NCBI GenBank assembly: GCA_905221605.1
Contig: CAJNDS010002072.1
Span: 431,501 to 495,500, forward strand
Source of the DNA: Symbiodinium natans
Taxonomy: Eukaryota > Sar > Dinophyceae > Suessiales > Symbiodiniaceae
Direction of reading: 5' to 3'
Length of the DNA stretch: 64,000 nt
Positions 20,198 to 32,836 of this stretch are shown piece by piece (the first letter of the stretch is position 1; each line of letters opens with the position of its first letter). A program made the position numbers and the translations under genes. The notes beneath the pieces are model-generated. The model was given only the letters and a program-made list of their open reading frames with translations. It made no database searches and was not told the DNA's origin.

Positions 20198-20850
20198 GTG
20201 GGTTTAAGGTTTGGGGGTTTCGGGGTTTAGGGGTTTAGGGTTTAGGGTTGTAGCCTCACAAGTCATTGCTTGTGATGAGCCGCGCTTAAGATTCAGCTGC
20301 GGCTATCTGCAAACTGGGCGCCGAAGGGACTAAAGTGGAAGAGTGACTGTGAGGGCCCCCAAGAGCCCAAGCCCAATCAGCCTGTCGATTGGACTGACCC
20401 TACCCAAGAGAGGCATCAAGCCAACTGAATCCCATGAGATAATGAAGGCCGTAAAGGATTAGGCTGTATGGTTTCAGGTTTATAAGGTTACTAGTCCTCT
20501 GCGGTTCTGCTCATGCCGCTCTCAGGATGCTCGTACTGGTTCTTCGCAGGGAATCACGGACATCTAGGGACAAGAGGACTTTGCCCAAGTAAGTCTATAC
20601 CGCTGCCTTATGACAATAACTAGATCCAATAGATTCTGAACAACTTACATAAAACTTTATACAAACACATATTTTTTGCGAATATTCGACAGACAGACTC
20701 GATTTCTTGCAAAGAACCAGTAGGTTCTAACCCCCGTGCTGCGACTCCCTAAACCCTAAACCCTAAACCCTAAACCCTAAACCCTAAACCCTAAACCCTA
20801 AACCCTAAACCCTAAACCCTAAACCCTAAACCCTAAACCCGGACTCGGCT
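20198..20850. other. Spacer between two convergent genes
   Basis: About 20230-20730 is unique sequence without heptamers and without a clear long frame, followed by a CCCTAAA array at 20748-20838. It may carry the 3-prime ends of both genes; a short plus-strand coding-like stretch lies at 20250-20330. Confidence 0.4.
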
Positions 20851-23800
20851 TCAGAAGTCTTCGTTCAGTGAGAAGGCGCTTAGGGAGTCGGTGGCACCAG
20901 CCATCACACCCGCCTCAAGGTTCTTTAGGGTTTAGGGTTTAGGGCTTAGGGCTTAGGGTTTAGCGTTTAGGGTTTAGGGTTTGAGGGCTTTGGGTTTGTA
21001 GGGTTTGCAGGGCTAAGGTTGTACCTGGCGCTCCATTAAGCTACAATTTTGGGGGTGATGCCCCACATGTAGAGGTAGTGGTTGGAAGTCCCAGCTACGG
21101 TCGAGGGTTTAGGGTTATATATCGGGTCTAGGATTGTTGGGTTGTAGGGTTTAGGGTTGTAGGGTAAGAGGATGTAAGAGGGTTGTGGGGTTATAAGGTT
21201 TGGGGTCCAGAGTTTGGCGGCGCGGGGCTTGGGAAGATGTGTTTTGGGCTAAGATTCGATAAGAAACAATCTTCCTTTCCATGTATCCATATTCTGCCCT
21301 AAACCCTGAGCTATCATTGAAACATCGCCCCACCAAGCAGCAAAACCCTGTCCAAACGGGAAGAGCCTCAAGCCTCCAGATATGATAACCCTAAACCCTA
21401 AACCCTAAGACATAAACCCTAAACCCTAAACCACACCCGCATCCGGTCCTTCTGGTACTCGCCCACCCGCTTCTCGAAGAAGTTGGTCTTGCCTTGCGGT
21501 GGATACTGGTTTAGGGTTTAGGGTTTAGGGTTTCAGGGTTTGGGGCTAAGGGTTTGGGGCTTAGGGTTTGGGGTTTGGGTTTTAGGGTCTGGGGGTGTAT
21601 TCAGGGTTTAGGGTTTGGGGTTTAGGGTTAAGGGTCTGGTTTACAGGGCTTCTTACATGCCCAGGACCAGTTGCGAAGCTTCGGGTACCTTGTTGGGGGG
21701 TATTTCTGGCATGAATCTAAGACCCGAAACCCTAAAAGAATACCGCTAAATCCTAAACCCCAAACCCTGAACCCTCAACAAGGGACACATTTGCCCGGGC
21801 TTTGAGTTTAGGGTTTATAGGTTTAGGGAATATAGGGTATTAGGACACCAGGGTATTCGGGTATTAGGGTATTAGGGTTTAGGGTTTAAGGCGCAGTGAA
21901 CGACTCTACAGTGCTTACGGCTCTGTTCGCCGAGTCGGCGCCTCGTTGCAACCGTGGCGCAAACCCTGGATCTTAAGCCCGAAACCATAACCCCGAAACC
22001 ATACACTCGAAGCCCTAAATTCCTACACCCGAAACCCGAAACCCTAAACCCTGAACCCTAAACCCTAAACCCCTAACCCTAAACCCTAAACCCCTTAACC
22101 CCTAAACCCCTCAACTGGGCGAAAAAAATACTCACCTAAACCCTACACCCTAAACCCTAAACCCCAAACCCTAAACCCTAAACCCGAAACCCAGTCCAAG
22201 GTGGATGCTCCGAGCCTTGCAGCGAGATGAGCTCCATCCAGTCGAAAGGATTCGACGCCCCGAAGATCCTTTAGGGTTTAGGGTTTAGGGTTTAGGGTTT
22301 AGGGTTTAGGGTTTAGGGTTCAGGGTTTCGGGTTTAGGGTTTATAGGGCTTGGGGTTTAGGGTTTATAGGGCTTTGAGCTTGGGGATAAGCGCTTACAGG
22401 GCTTGTGGGTGTTTTCGAGGGTTTCCTGCCGGCAGGCTATACTCCAAGTAAAAACCCCCGAAAGGGGGTGTAGGGTCAAGGGCCTCTAGCCTTTCAGGCT
22501 TGAGGCTGTAAAGATAGGGTTGGAGGGGTTCACGATATGGGGCTTAGTTGATTACGGTTGAAGAAGGGTGTGAGGTTTCCCTAAACCCTGACCCCTAAAC
22601 CCTGAACTCTAAGCTTTCTGGGGTGCGCCGGGTACTCAGTCGACGGCACTGTCTCGTCGTTGTCTTGCACCCTGAAAAGCCTACATAGCTAGGCGAGGAA
22701 AACTTGACTCTAAGGGCCCACCCTAAACCCTAAACCCTAAACCCTAAACCCCAAACCCCAAACCCCTAAACCCTAAACCCTAAACCCTTCTTAAGGGTAT
22801 ACATTCAGTTGCAAACCCCTACCCCCGCAGGCCCTGAGCCCAAAACCCTAATGCCTGGAAGTTAAACCCCTACACCCCTAAAACCTCAGACCCTATAAAC
22901 CCTAAACCCCTAAACCCCTAAACCTCTAAACCCCTAAACCCCTAAACCCCTAAACCCTCGACCTAAACCCAAACCCTAAACCTAAACCCTCAGAGACCAT
23001 AGCGGCGAGGAGCTTGCTGTGGCCAAGAGCCGTCAGCAGCCGGTCTGCAACAAACTCGATGTACTGCGTCATCAGGTCCTGGGTTTAGGGCTTAGCTTAG
23101 GGTTTCGGGCTTAGGGTTTAGGGGGTTTAGGGTGTAGGGTTTAGGGTTCAGGGTTTAGGGTTTAGGGGGGGTTTAGGATTTGCAGGGTCACGGGTTTGGG
23201 GTTTGGGGTTTGCGTGTAGGGTCCTTGGTTTCGGGTTTAGACGGGTCGAGATTTTGGGGCTTAGTTTAGAACCCTGAACCCTAAACCCTAAACCCCCTAA
23301 ACCCTAGGCTTAGTTTGGGACTTCCAGGGTCGAGGTCCTAAACCCTAAGCCCTAAGCCCTAAACCCTAAACCCTAAACCCTGAACCCTAAACCCTAAGAT
23401 CTAGGGTTTAGGGCTCGCAGCTGACCGAGGCCGGTTAACCCTAAACCCTAAACCCTAAACCCCAAACCCTGGTAATATGCCGAGCTTGAGATCAATCAGT
23501 CCATGTGCCTCTTACGAGTTTTAAAAAAGGGCAACAAGCCTTAACCCTCAGGGTCCATGTACCCTTAGTTGCTGAGTTCATAAGCCCAAAAGAGTGTACA
23601 CTTTCAGTTCTGTAGGGGAGTATGGTATCCCGCAAAAGTGTAAAGCGTACTCATTCAGCTACTGAGTACCTAAATATGGAAATCTTGGGCCGCAAAGTAC
23701 TTGCTATGTAGGAACTCTGGGGGCCCAAGTATATAGACATGAGGTGCATGGACCCTCAGGGATAACCCTTGAGTTCAGAGTCACTCTCGCTTCACGCATT

Positions 23801-26800
23801 CGCAGTGCCTCCCCGAGTCGGACTCTTAAGTCATCCCGAAACCCCAACGCTAAACCCTAAACCCTAAACCCTAAACCCTGAACCCTAAACCCTAAACCCT
23901 AAACCCTGAATCCCAAATCCCAGCTGCGGCTTCATCCTTTGTCTCGGCCCAGGAGTAACCTACCCTTTTTGGTTTTAAGGGGATTATAAGGGAACCCCAA
24001 CCCCTAAACAAGGGAAAAACGGGCCTACTCCGGGTCCTAGTTGTTGTAGGGTAAACCCTAAACCCTAAACCCTAAACCCTAAACCCTAAACCCTAAACCC
24101 TAAACCCTAAACCCTAAACCCTAAACCCTAAACCCGATAAACCCTATAAACCCTATGAACCCTATAAACCCTATAAACCCTATAAACCCTATAAACCCTA
24201 AACCCTAAACCCTTAGGGCTACAGCCGGCCTTGTTCATGCCGACGAGGTCGCACGACAGCGCGTCGCAAATGAACTTTCGCTCCACCTCCCACCGCTCCA
24301 TAGCCGCGTCTAGGGCTTTGGAGTCTATAGAGCTTAGGGGTTCCCTAAACCCTCATCCCTGAGCCCTATAATCCCTTCCACTCCCTGGTATAATCCCTGT
24401 AAACCCTATAAACCCTATAAACGCTATAAACCCTGTAAGCCCCATAAACCCTATACACCCTATAAACCCTATAAACCCTAAACCCGAACTATGTAGGAAG
24501 TACTTTGAGGTATAGGTACATGACAGTTCACAGAGTCACCCTCTATTTCTCGAATTTCCCTGATGAACTCATAGGAACTCCAAGTAACTTCCCAAGAGGA
24601 CCCTAGAGGGAGAAGTTTGACCACTTTTAGAGTTGCAGCTTCAGGTGTATGATGGCAAAGAAAATTGCACTACACTCAAACTCTGACACGCCTAAACCCT
24701 AAGCCATTACAGGGGTTAGGGGTACAAGGAAAAAGGACTAGGGGGCCTGACCGTAAGCCCTAAACCCAAGGGTTTAGGGTTTAGGGTTTAGGGTTTAAGC
24801 AAGCCTCCACTGCACCACGGATGATGTCGTGCACGATGTCTTCTGGGAGCTTGTTTTGCAGCCTCGGCAACCCTAAAGGTCCACGTAGCTCACTATTATG
24901 CACCTGGGCCTCAGAGTCCGTATATAGGAAGCACTTCATGGAACCCTTAGGGGTAGGGTCTGCAGTGATGTAGGGGTATAGGGTTTAGCGTTTAGGGTTT
25001 AGGATTCAGGGTTCAGGGGTTTAGGGGTTTAGGGGTTTAGGGGTTTAGGGGTTTAGGGGTTTAGGGTTTTTTTCAGGGTTTAATTAGGGGCTTAGGAGTT
25101 TAGGGGTTTAGGGGTTTAGGGGTTTCGGGGTTTAGGGGTTTAGGGCTCTTAGCGCAGGGCATGCGTAAGCTCGTCAATCTGTCCCGTGGCCCTGACTGTC
25201 CAAACGTGGCAGCATCAACGCAGCTCTATTCGACCTGGACCATACACCGTATACGGTCTAGGGTTGAGGATTTAGGGTTTAGGGTTTAGGGTTTAGGGTA
25301 GAAATGTTGGGAGTGTGAGGATCAGTGCGGTGATCGGGACGCACGTTCTAAGAGCCTCCAGTCCCAGCAGCATCTGGTAGAGGAGGCAGGCAAAGTCCGC
25401 GTGTAGGCCCTCGTCGCGGGAGATCAACCTTTGAAGGGATTGGCACACTCTAAACACTCAACACTAAATCCTAAACCCTACACCCTAACCCAAAACTGTA
25501 AACCCTAAACCCTAACCTAAACCCTAAACCCTAAACCCTAAACCCTAAACCCTAAACGCTAGGCCCTAGCCCTAAACCCTAAACCCTAAACCCTAAACCC
25601 CAAACTACCCCCCCCCCCCCCACAACAGGGCGGCAAGAGGCTCGTTGGAAAAGGTCAGGCCCGGCATCAACCCTCGCCTTGCGTGGGACTCGGACTTGTA
25701 GGGTCTTAAGGACCTCAAGGGCTTAGGGTTTGGGGTTTAGGGTTTAGGGTTTAGGGTTTAGGGGCCACAGCAAGCTCCTCGCCGCTATGGTCTCCTGACG
25801 GTTTAGGGTTTAGGGTTTAGGGTTTGGGGTTTGGGGTTTAGGGTTTGGGGTTTGGGGCTTGGGGCTTGGGGTTTAGGGTTTGGGGTTTAGGGTTTTGGGT
25901 TTGGGGCTTAGGGTTTAGGGCTTGGGGTTTAGGGCTAGGGGCTGCAGAGGCTGAAGGGCTTTTGGAGGCCTCAAGGCTTTAGGAGTTAGGGTTTAGGGTT
26001 TAGGGTTTAGGGTTTAGGGCTCAAGGGTTTGAGGTTTGTCGGGCCTGGGTGTGTTTGAGGCTTGAAGCCTGGCCACTTCTCAGGCGGCTATTTGGGGTTT
26101 AAGGTTTCTAGGGCTGAAGGTCAAAAGAATCTGCCGCCCATACGACACCCAAAACCCAAAATCCAAAACCCAAAACCCAAAACCCTAAACCCTCGAAGGC
26201 GGCAAGAAAACCCGAAGGGACTGTAAGCCTGCTGCTAAACCCTAAACCCTAAACCCTAAACCTTAAACCCTAAACCCTAAATCCCGGAACTCTGGCTTGG
26301 TGTCAGAGAGACTTCTTCAGCCAGAAGATGGCGCAGAAGGATCCGGAGAAAAGCACGCCCTGTGGAAAGTTTAGGGATTAGGGTTTAGGGTTTAGGGTTA
26401 GAGCCGAGGGAAGGGGTGGGTAGGGGAGGGGTCAAGGGTTTAGGGTTTAGGCTTTCACTGTGTTCAGAACCTAACTCCAAAACCCTAGACCCTAAACCCT
26501 AACACCTAACCCCATGTTCTGTATGTTGCCTTGAGGGCCGCCTAGGGGGGGCGGGGGGGGGATGCCCTAAAACAAGCCACAGGCCTCCCCATAGAACTTG
26601 AAAGTTTGCTCCCAGATCAACAGGGTTGAGGGTTGAGGGTTTAGGGTTTTGGGGGTTCGGGGTTGAGGGGAACCCTAAGCCCCAGAAACCCGACATGCCC
26701 TAACCCCTAAAACGCAAACCCCCCATAACCTGCCAACTTCCCTAAACCCCGCAAACCCGAAACCCCTTGAACCTCAGAAACTTTCCAGGGTGTAGGGTTT

Positions 26801-29011
26801 AGGGTTTAGGGTGTGGGGTTTAGGGTTTAGGTTTAGGGATGTTTAGGGTTCAGGGAAACCAAACCCCCAAAAGCGGCCTCCACGGCAGCGAAGGCCACGA
26901 GGCGTTCCGCGAAGCTGCTCTCGCGATTCATCCACTGAAGGGCCCAGTGCGCCTCGAGTTCTTCAAGGTTCATGGTGCTTACTAATGAATTTAGGGTTTA
27001 GGGTATTTAGGGTTTAGGGTTTAGGGTTTAGGGTTTAGGGTTTCGGATTTTGTCTGTACTTATACCTGTACTTGTACCCATTTTAGGGCACTTTAAGGGG
27101 CTTATAAGAGGGTCATAAGTACAGACATAGAGGGTTCATAAGTACCCTGAAGCTTCAAGTTGATGGTCTCTCAAGCCCAAACACCTTAAACGGCCCAAGG
27201 GCCCTGAGAGAAGCAACTGAAAACCCTAAACCCTAAACCCTAAACCCTAAACCCTAAACCCTAAACCCTAAACCCAAGCAGCCTTCTCACGAACCGGCGG
27301 CATCGTGTGGATAGCATCGAAGAGGCTCTCCCGCTCTTGTGGGTCCTTGAGACGAAGGCGCATGCAGGAATACGAGCCCGAATCCCTAACTCCAAGGGTC
27401 CATGTACCGAAAAGGGGCTTAGGATTTGGGGTTACAGGGTTTAGGGTTTAGGGTTTAGGGTTTAGGGTTTAGGGTTTTGGGTGTAGGTTTTGGGTCCATG
27501 TACCTCAATAGGGAATACTTGGGCCTTAAAGTACTTCCTATAATAATGAGGTACATGGACCTTTCATCTACAGGGGTGTAGGCTGGAGGCCCTAAGCCCC
27601 CACGTTCCTTGATGTACTGCTCAATGAGGAGGGAGTACGTCTCGGAGTGGATGTTCTCCATCGCCTGGGCGATGGCGTGTGGACGGCACGGAGCTTTTAA
27701 GCCAGGATTCGGAATTTGCTTCATGTTCACGTAGGGTTTAGGGCTGAGCTCCACCCTAAACTCGAAACCCTAAACCCCAAACCCCCATGGCATAGACTCC
27801 TCGGCAACACTGGAGATATCAAGAAAAGTGCTCCAGGGGGGGGGGGGGTGGATTCTGCTCTCAGCGGCTCCGAAGTTCTCTGTGCTAGGAGCAAACATCT
27901 ACCTTTCCTGTTTGACCTCTGCCGTAACCTACCCCCCCACCCTTCTTCCAGCCCTGAAAATGGCAATGGGAGTACTACCAGCGGGCAGCCCAGTCGAGGC
28001 CCCCGCAATCTGGAAGCCATAGAAGGCCCTGGCTTCAGGGATCTGGATCTCGGAGGAGAACCTGGTCCGCTTTAGGCTTTGGGCTTTAGGCTTTAGGCTT
28101 TAGGCTTTAGGCTTCAGGCTTTAGGCTTTAGGTGTCAGGGTTTAGGGTTTAAGGTTTAAGGTTCTCCGAGAGTACGTACCTTCAGGCTTAGGAAACCTGA
28201 CCCTTGACCCTAAACCCTAAACCCCAAACCCTGAACCCTGAACGAGGGTTATTAGGAGCGCACGCATGCATGCGAAGAAGCTTCGGTTCCGGAAAGGGCC
28301 CAAAGTGGAAGGCTTTGGATGTCTCAAACCCGAAGCCCTAAGCCCCGAAACCCCGAACAAGCCTACCACGTGCCTAATTCATCATTGTGTTTAGGGTGTA
28401 CTGAGAAACCTGTCTCGAAAGCAAAAAACCCTAAACCACCCCATGCCAAACCCCCCACACAAAGGCTGGGGTTTTGGTCCAGGGTGCTTCCCGAGCATAT
28501 GTGGGCCGCGAAGTACTGCCCTGCCGTGCCTCTTGGGACCCAAATAATGATATTTTGAGTTCAGGTACAAGGATCGACCCTCAGGGTAATTTCCCTACAC
28601 CCTTGCCCCTAAGCTTTAAGCACCCTAAGCACCCTCAACACCAATCCAGGAGAAGCCGCTGCGCCGCCAGGTTTTCCAAGACGATGCCGTCCGAGGCCGC
28701 GAAGAAGGCAAGCACGTGCTTGATGAAGTGCTGCTCACCTTGTGGGCACCCTAAACCCTAAACCCTAAACCCTACACCCTACACCCTAAACCCTAAACCC
28801 TAAACCCTCAAGAATGTCTCGGACGAAGGAAGGGGTTTCGGGTGTCGGGTTTCGGGTTTAGGGTTTAGGGTTTAGGGTTGAGGGTTTAGGGTTTAGGGTT
28901 TAGGGATCAGGCTTTCTCTCAGCCCTTTGTAGAACCTGGAGTATCCCATACCGCCTTACGGAGGTACGTCGGTTGCCCTGTTGCGTGGCTCTCAAAATTA
29001 CAGTCCGTTTT

Positions 29012-29046
<35 letters not shown>

Positions 29047-31915
29047 AGGTGGCCGTACTATATTTAGGACCCAAGAAGGGGACCAAATTTAGAGAACTAC
29101 CCGTATGTAAGTGAACCGAAACCATAGCCGTAAACCCTAAACCCTAAACCTCAAACCCTAAACCCTAACCCCTCAACTCCTTGTAATGGAACCCCCACGA
29201 CTGCTAAACCAAAAGAAGTCCGCCCTCTGTGGCCCCGGACCCTCATTCAAGGTGAGCCAATCCTTGCTGTCCTGAGGCGGGGAGGGTTCAGGGTTTAGAG
29301 CTTAGGGTTTAGGGTCAAACCCTGGACCTAAACCGTGAGGATCGTCAAGGTCTAGAACTCATCCGTCAAGCCGTGCACCGTGAAAACTGCCTGGGCTCTA
29401 GACCCTAAACAAGAAACACTAAACCCTAAGCCATAAACCCGAAACCCTACATTCCAAACCCTAAACCCTGTCCTGTGCCAGGTCGATCTCCTCGGCGGTC
29501 CAGAACGAGGCCTCGTGCTTCTTGTACCTGAGATTAGGGTTTAGGGTTTAGGGTTTAGGGCTTAGGGTCGTGATCCCAGGGCATCGGAGTCTTGGATGGT
29601 CTTGCGGGTGTTGGGGCGTTGAAGAAGATGCCAGGGGCTGGAGGAATGCCGAACATCAGGATGATTTAGACTAAGAACTACTACCTAAGACTCCCATACA
29701 GGGCTTGATAGTACTTGTAACCCCTCAACCCTAAACTTTGAACCTTAAACTCTATAACAACCTACCAAGGGGCAAGTCTTGAGCTCTTAAGGGAGAGGTT
29801 CCCCTCACCCCCCCCCCCCCCCTCCACCGCGAGCCCGAAACCACAAAGCTAGAACTTCTCGGTGAGCGCCCCTTTCCCTCCTTTTTTCGGAGTTGCCTAA
29901 GCCCTAAACCCCCAACAGCAAACCCTAATCCCTAAATTCCTAGACCCTAAACTCCCAAACCCTCCCTAAACTCTCAAACCCTGAGCCCTAAACTCCCGAA
30001 CCCTCGACTCTAAACCCCGAACTCTAAGCTCTAAGCCCTAAAACTCCGAATCCTAAACCCCAAACCCTAAACCCTAAACCCTACACCCTAAACCCTAAAC
30101 CCTAAACCCTAAGCCCCAAACCCCAAACCCCAAACCCCAAACCCCAAACCCCAAACCCTAAACCCTACCTACCACGAAAGCAACCCGCAGCATCGCTGAT
30201 GCCGAAGGTCATCTCCCACACTTCAGGATGCTGCAAGGGGAACATGACCCAACCTGGCAAAGGGCTTTCGAGGGTTGAGGGTTGAGGGTTTAGGGTTTAG
30301 GGTTTAGGGTTTAGCGTTCAGGGCTAGGGTTGAGGGCTTAGGGGTTAATTTTAGGGTTTAGGGTTGGGGCTTAGGGTTAAAGATTCAGGGTTTAGGGTCT
30401 AGGATTAAGGGTTTGGAGCTCAGGGTAGCTACCGGAAGCTTGTTGCAGTGAAGCAGATTTTGTCATGGTTAGGGCGTGCCCTTGTTTGGGACTCAGGGCC
30501 TCGGGTTTTGGGGAGTAAGGAATTGGGTGTCCCACTTGTGAAATCGTTACGGCGCGTCTGTGGAAGTGTGGTCGGAAAGCTGAGCCCTCTAACTCTAAGG
30601 TCCCCAAAGTCACTGCAGAGAGGAAACACTTTAAGGCCCTAATATTCTGGATCCACTGTATTCACCCCATTTAGCTGTACGGATCCTTTTAGGCTCTGAG
30701 AGCAGACTAAGCTGAACATGCAAAGGTTCAGTTTTCCAGGCGTGCTAGAGAGTATATGTTTGTTATTTCGCTGCCCCTAAAACGGTGCTTGGATACTTCT
30801 TCGACTACCAAGACGAGCCTTCAACAATTTTTCGCGCGCACTGCTAACTTGCTAACTTAGAAATGCATGAGTTGGTCTTTGGAATACTACTATTTGCTTG
30901 AGAACCCCCCCCCCAAAAAAAAAAAAAAAACATAATAATCCCCATATTACCCTTAATAAGGAAGAATATGTTTATTTTGGGGGTTCTTAAGCAATTAGTA
31001 GAATATGTCTCAAAACACACCCCTGACCCACTCTAAGCTTCCCCGAAGCATAACGAGTCCGAGAGACGCTGCGGATTCTCCTTGAGCAGCGGGTCTTGCT
31101 TCTCCAACCGCCGGTACTCCTTTCAGAGAGGTGCACAAAAAGAATATAGTCATCCCCTATTATTGCCAATAGTAGAATACTGGCTTATACTCAACTGCCA
31201 TAAGCCACAGACGCGATTTATTCTCCCAATTCCCATTTGGGGCTGGCTAGTGCAGATTTCCGATGCAGATCCGAAAACATTGGACTCATGAGACCCGAGA
31301 AACGCAAACTAAAAGAGCCGAACAGCTTCGGTTTAGGGTTTAGGATTTAGGGTTTTGGGTTTACCCTAAGGGACCATGTACCTGATTATTCTATACTTGG
31401 GCCTTAAAGTACTTCAGGGCTAATGTGGTTTGACTAGGGCTTTTGCGGCATGTCTCTTTTTGCACTTCAGGGTTTAGAATTTCGGGTTTAGGGTTTGGGG
31501 TTTATAGGGTGTCGGGGGAGAAAATGCTGAAACACGGATGGAACGCAGTGAGCATTACAGACGCACCAGAAACCCGGGGTGTTACAACAACTAACCGAAC
31601 CCGCCAGCAAAGCTAGGGGTTCCTTACGTTAGCTGGTAGATTCCTTCAGGGTTTAGGGTTTGGAGTTTAGGGTTTAGGGTTTGGGGTTTAGGGTACCTCA
31701 CCATTCTATGCTTGGGCCCTAGAGTCCGTATATAGCAAGTACCTTAAGGCCCAAGTATTCCCTATTTAGGTACATGGACCAAACCCTAAACCCTAACCCC
31801 TAAACCCTGAACCCTAAACCCTAACCCTAAACCCCCTTCTAGGTACATGGACCCTTATAGGGCCAGGTAGATTTCGGGCGGCCTCCGAAACGCGGCTTTG
31901 CCGCGGAATCGGCAT
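20851..31915 (-). CDS. RNR2: Ribonucleotide reductase small subunit R2 (19 exons)
   Basis: Exons in gene order: 31915-31886, 31119-31068, 30253-30211, 29527-29473, 29271-29241, 28738-28657, 28061-28007, 27664-27608, 27345-27283, 26952-26878, 26359-26313, 25677-25642, 25428-25375, 24862-24805, 24286-24230, 23078-23014, 22268-22216, 21492-21449, 20913-20851. They join in one frame of about 339 codons. Family blocks seen: [12 protein letters not shown] (iron ligand D), MENIHSETY (ligands E and H plus radical Tyr), FAAVEG (E), [10 protein letters not shown] (E and H), [27 protein letters not shown] and the C-terminal acidic tail ending NEDF. All diiron ligands and the radical tyrosine are kept, so an active enzyme making deoxyribonucleotides is expected. 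Donors are 9 GC, 6 GA and 3 GT. The first exon (ATG at 31915) is inferred from the GAG repeat shared by donor and acceptor and is less certain. Confidence 0.93.
24053..24215. repeat. CCCTAAA array with CCCTATAAA variant block
   Basis: Regular CCCTAAA units change to a block of CCCTATAAA units (about 24130-24195) and back. The block lies in the R2 intron upstream of exon 24230-24286's acceptor-distal side. Local homogenisation of a variant suggests expansion after insertion. Confidence 0.75.
25016..25146. repeat. TTTAGGGG octamer array
   Basis: The array is built mostly of the octamer GGGGTTTA rather than the heptamer. A similar octamer array lies at 3869-3945 in helicase intron 7. Confidence 0.75.
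25763..25794 (+). repeat. Inverted copy of an R2 exon-intron junction
   Basis: This 32-bp segment (GGCCACAGCAAGCTCCTCGC...) matches the minus strand of about 22993-23024, which covers the last 11 bases of the R2 exon 23014-23078 and the first 21 bases of its intron. The copy sits in another intron of the same gene in opposite orientation, with heptamer arrays on both sides. Confidence 0.8.
29013..29045. repeat. G homopolymer, about 33 bp
   Basis: A long G run in an R2 intron. Similar runs occur at 27836-27848, 34036-34056 and 49620-49645, and C runs at 29809-29822 and 32063-32124. Confidence 0.9.
30886..31001. repeat. Inverted-repeat MITE, family D
   Basis: The ends read TACTACTATTTGCTTGAGAACCCC and GGGGTTCTTAAGCAATTAGTAG. 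A second copy at 52468-52587 has ends TACTATTGGCTTAAGAACCCC and GGGGGTTCTTAAGCAAACAGTA. Both have an A-rich interior with CATAATAA. It lies in an R2 intron. Confidence 0.75.
31692..31789. repeat. Inverted-repeat MITE, family A (GGTCCATGTACC)
   Basis: Consensus: GGGTCCATGTACCTCATTATTATATACTTGGGCC at one end, a middle of CCTATATAGCAAGTACCTTAAGGC, and its partial reverse CAAGTATTCCCTATTTAGGTACATGGACC at the other. Other copies: about 1388-1497, 23665-23757, 27491-27563, 48152-48251, 49554-49672, 52366-52469, 53817-53917, 54166-54263, 59486-59585, 60588-60706, 61483-61570; partial ones near 24885, 31372 and 32750. Length is about 100-120 bp. Confidence 0.8.
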
Positions 31916-32029
31916 GAGCGAGCCCTCGCCAGCCAACGCCTCGGCAAGAGTGGTTTAGGGTTCAGGGTTTAGGGTTTTGGGGTTTGGGTCTGGGTTTGGA
32001 GTGTTGGGTTTAGGGGATTAGGGTTTAGG

Positions 32030-32260
32030 GTTTGGGGTTTTGGGGTTTGGGGTTGGTTCAGCACCCCCCCCCCCCCCCCCACCCCCCCCCCCCACCCCCC
32101 CCCACCCCCCCCCCCACCCCCCCCGCCCACCCACCTGTCTTTTGCTTGAGCTTGTCCTGCACAAAACTCTGCCGAGCAGGTTGGGATGATCTTCGAACCA
32201 TGCGAGCGGGTTTAGACCTCTCAACTATGCTCCGGGGTCGGCGGCTTGAGCCGGAGGCTC
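32030..32260. repeat. Poly-C tract and coding-like block upstream of R2
   Basis: About 32062-32130 is nearly pure C with single A or G interruptions. The block 32130-32225 has open minus-strand frames (for example AWFEDHPNLLGRVL) and a canonical GTGGGT donor context, but the frame cannot be decided and no join was found. Confidence 0.4.
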
Positions 32261-32836
32261 TTAAATAGGGTTTAGGGTTTGAGGTTTAGGGTAACCCGAA
32301 ATCGATCCCGAGGGGGAGGCCCGGCCAAAAAAGTCTTATTTTAGGGAGGGGTTTAATAAGCGTATGGAGGGAGGACGCAGAATCATTACACAGAAACTGC
32401 TGTAGCAAGCTCCTATGTAGGATCCTAGCAGCCTTAATATAACCCGAAACCCCTAAACCTCCAAGCCCCAAAAACCCAAAAACCCCGAAACGCCGAATTC
32501 CTTCGACCCTACAACTCTGAACCATGAGCTCCCCCTAAACCCAAAACCCTAAACCCTAAACCGCCGTTCTAGGAACATGGCCCTGTCAGTGTCCACTCGA
32601 AGGCTCCACCGCCCGGACCTTGAACCCTCAACCCCTAGATTCCGGCAAAGGGTTTAGGGTTTAGGGTTTACGGTTTCGGTTGAAGCTTTAGGGTTTTTCA
32701 AGGGCTTTGGGGACATAGGCCTTTCATCTCAACGGCCAGAGTGCCTCAACGTGACATACTTGGGCCCCCAGGTCATTACATAGGTACTTGAAAGCGCAAG
32801 TGTACTATATGGAGGAAGATGGACCCTTAGGGCGAC

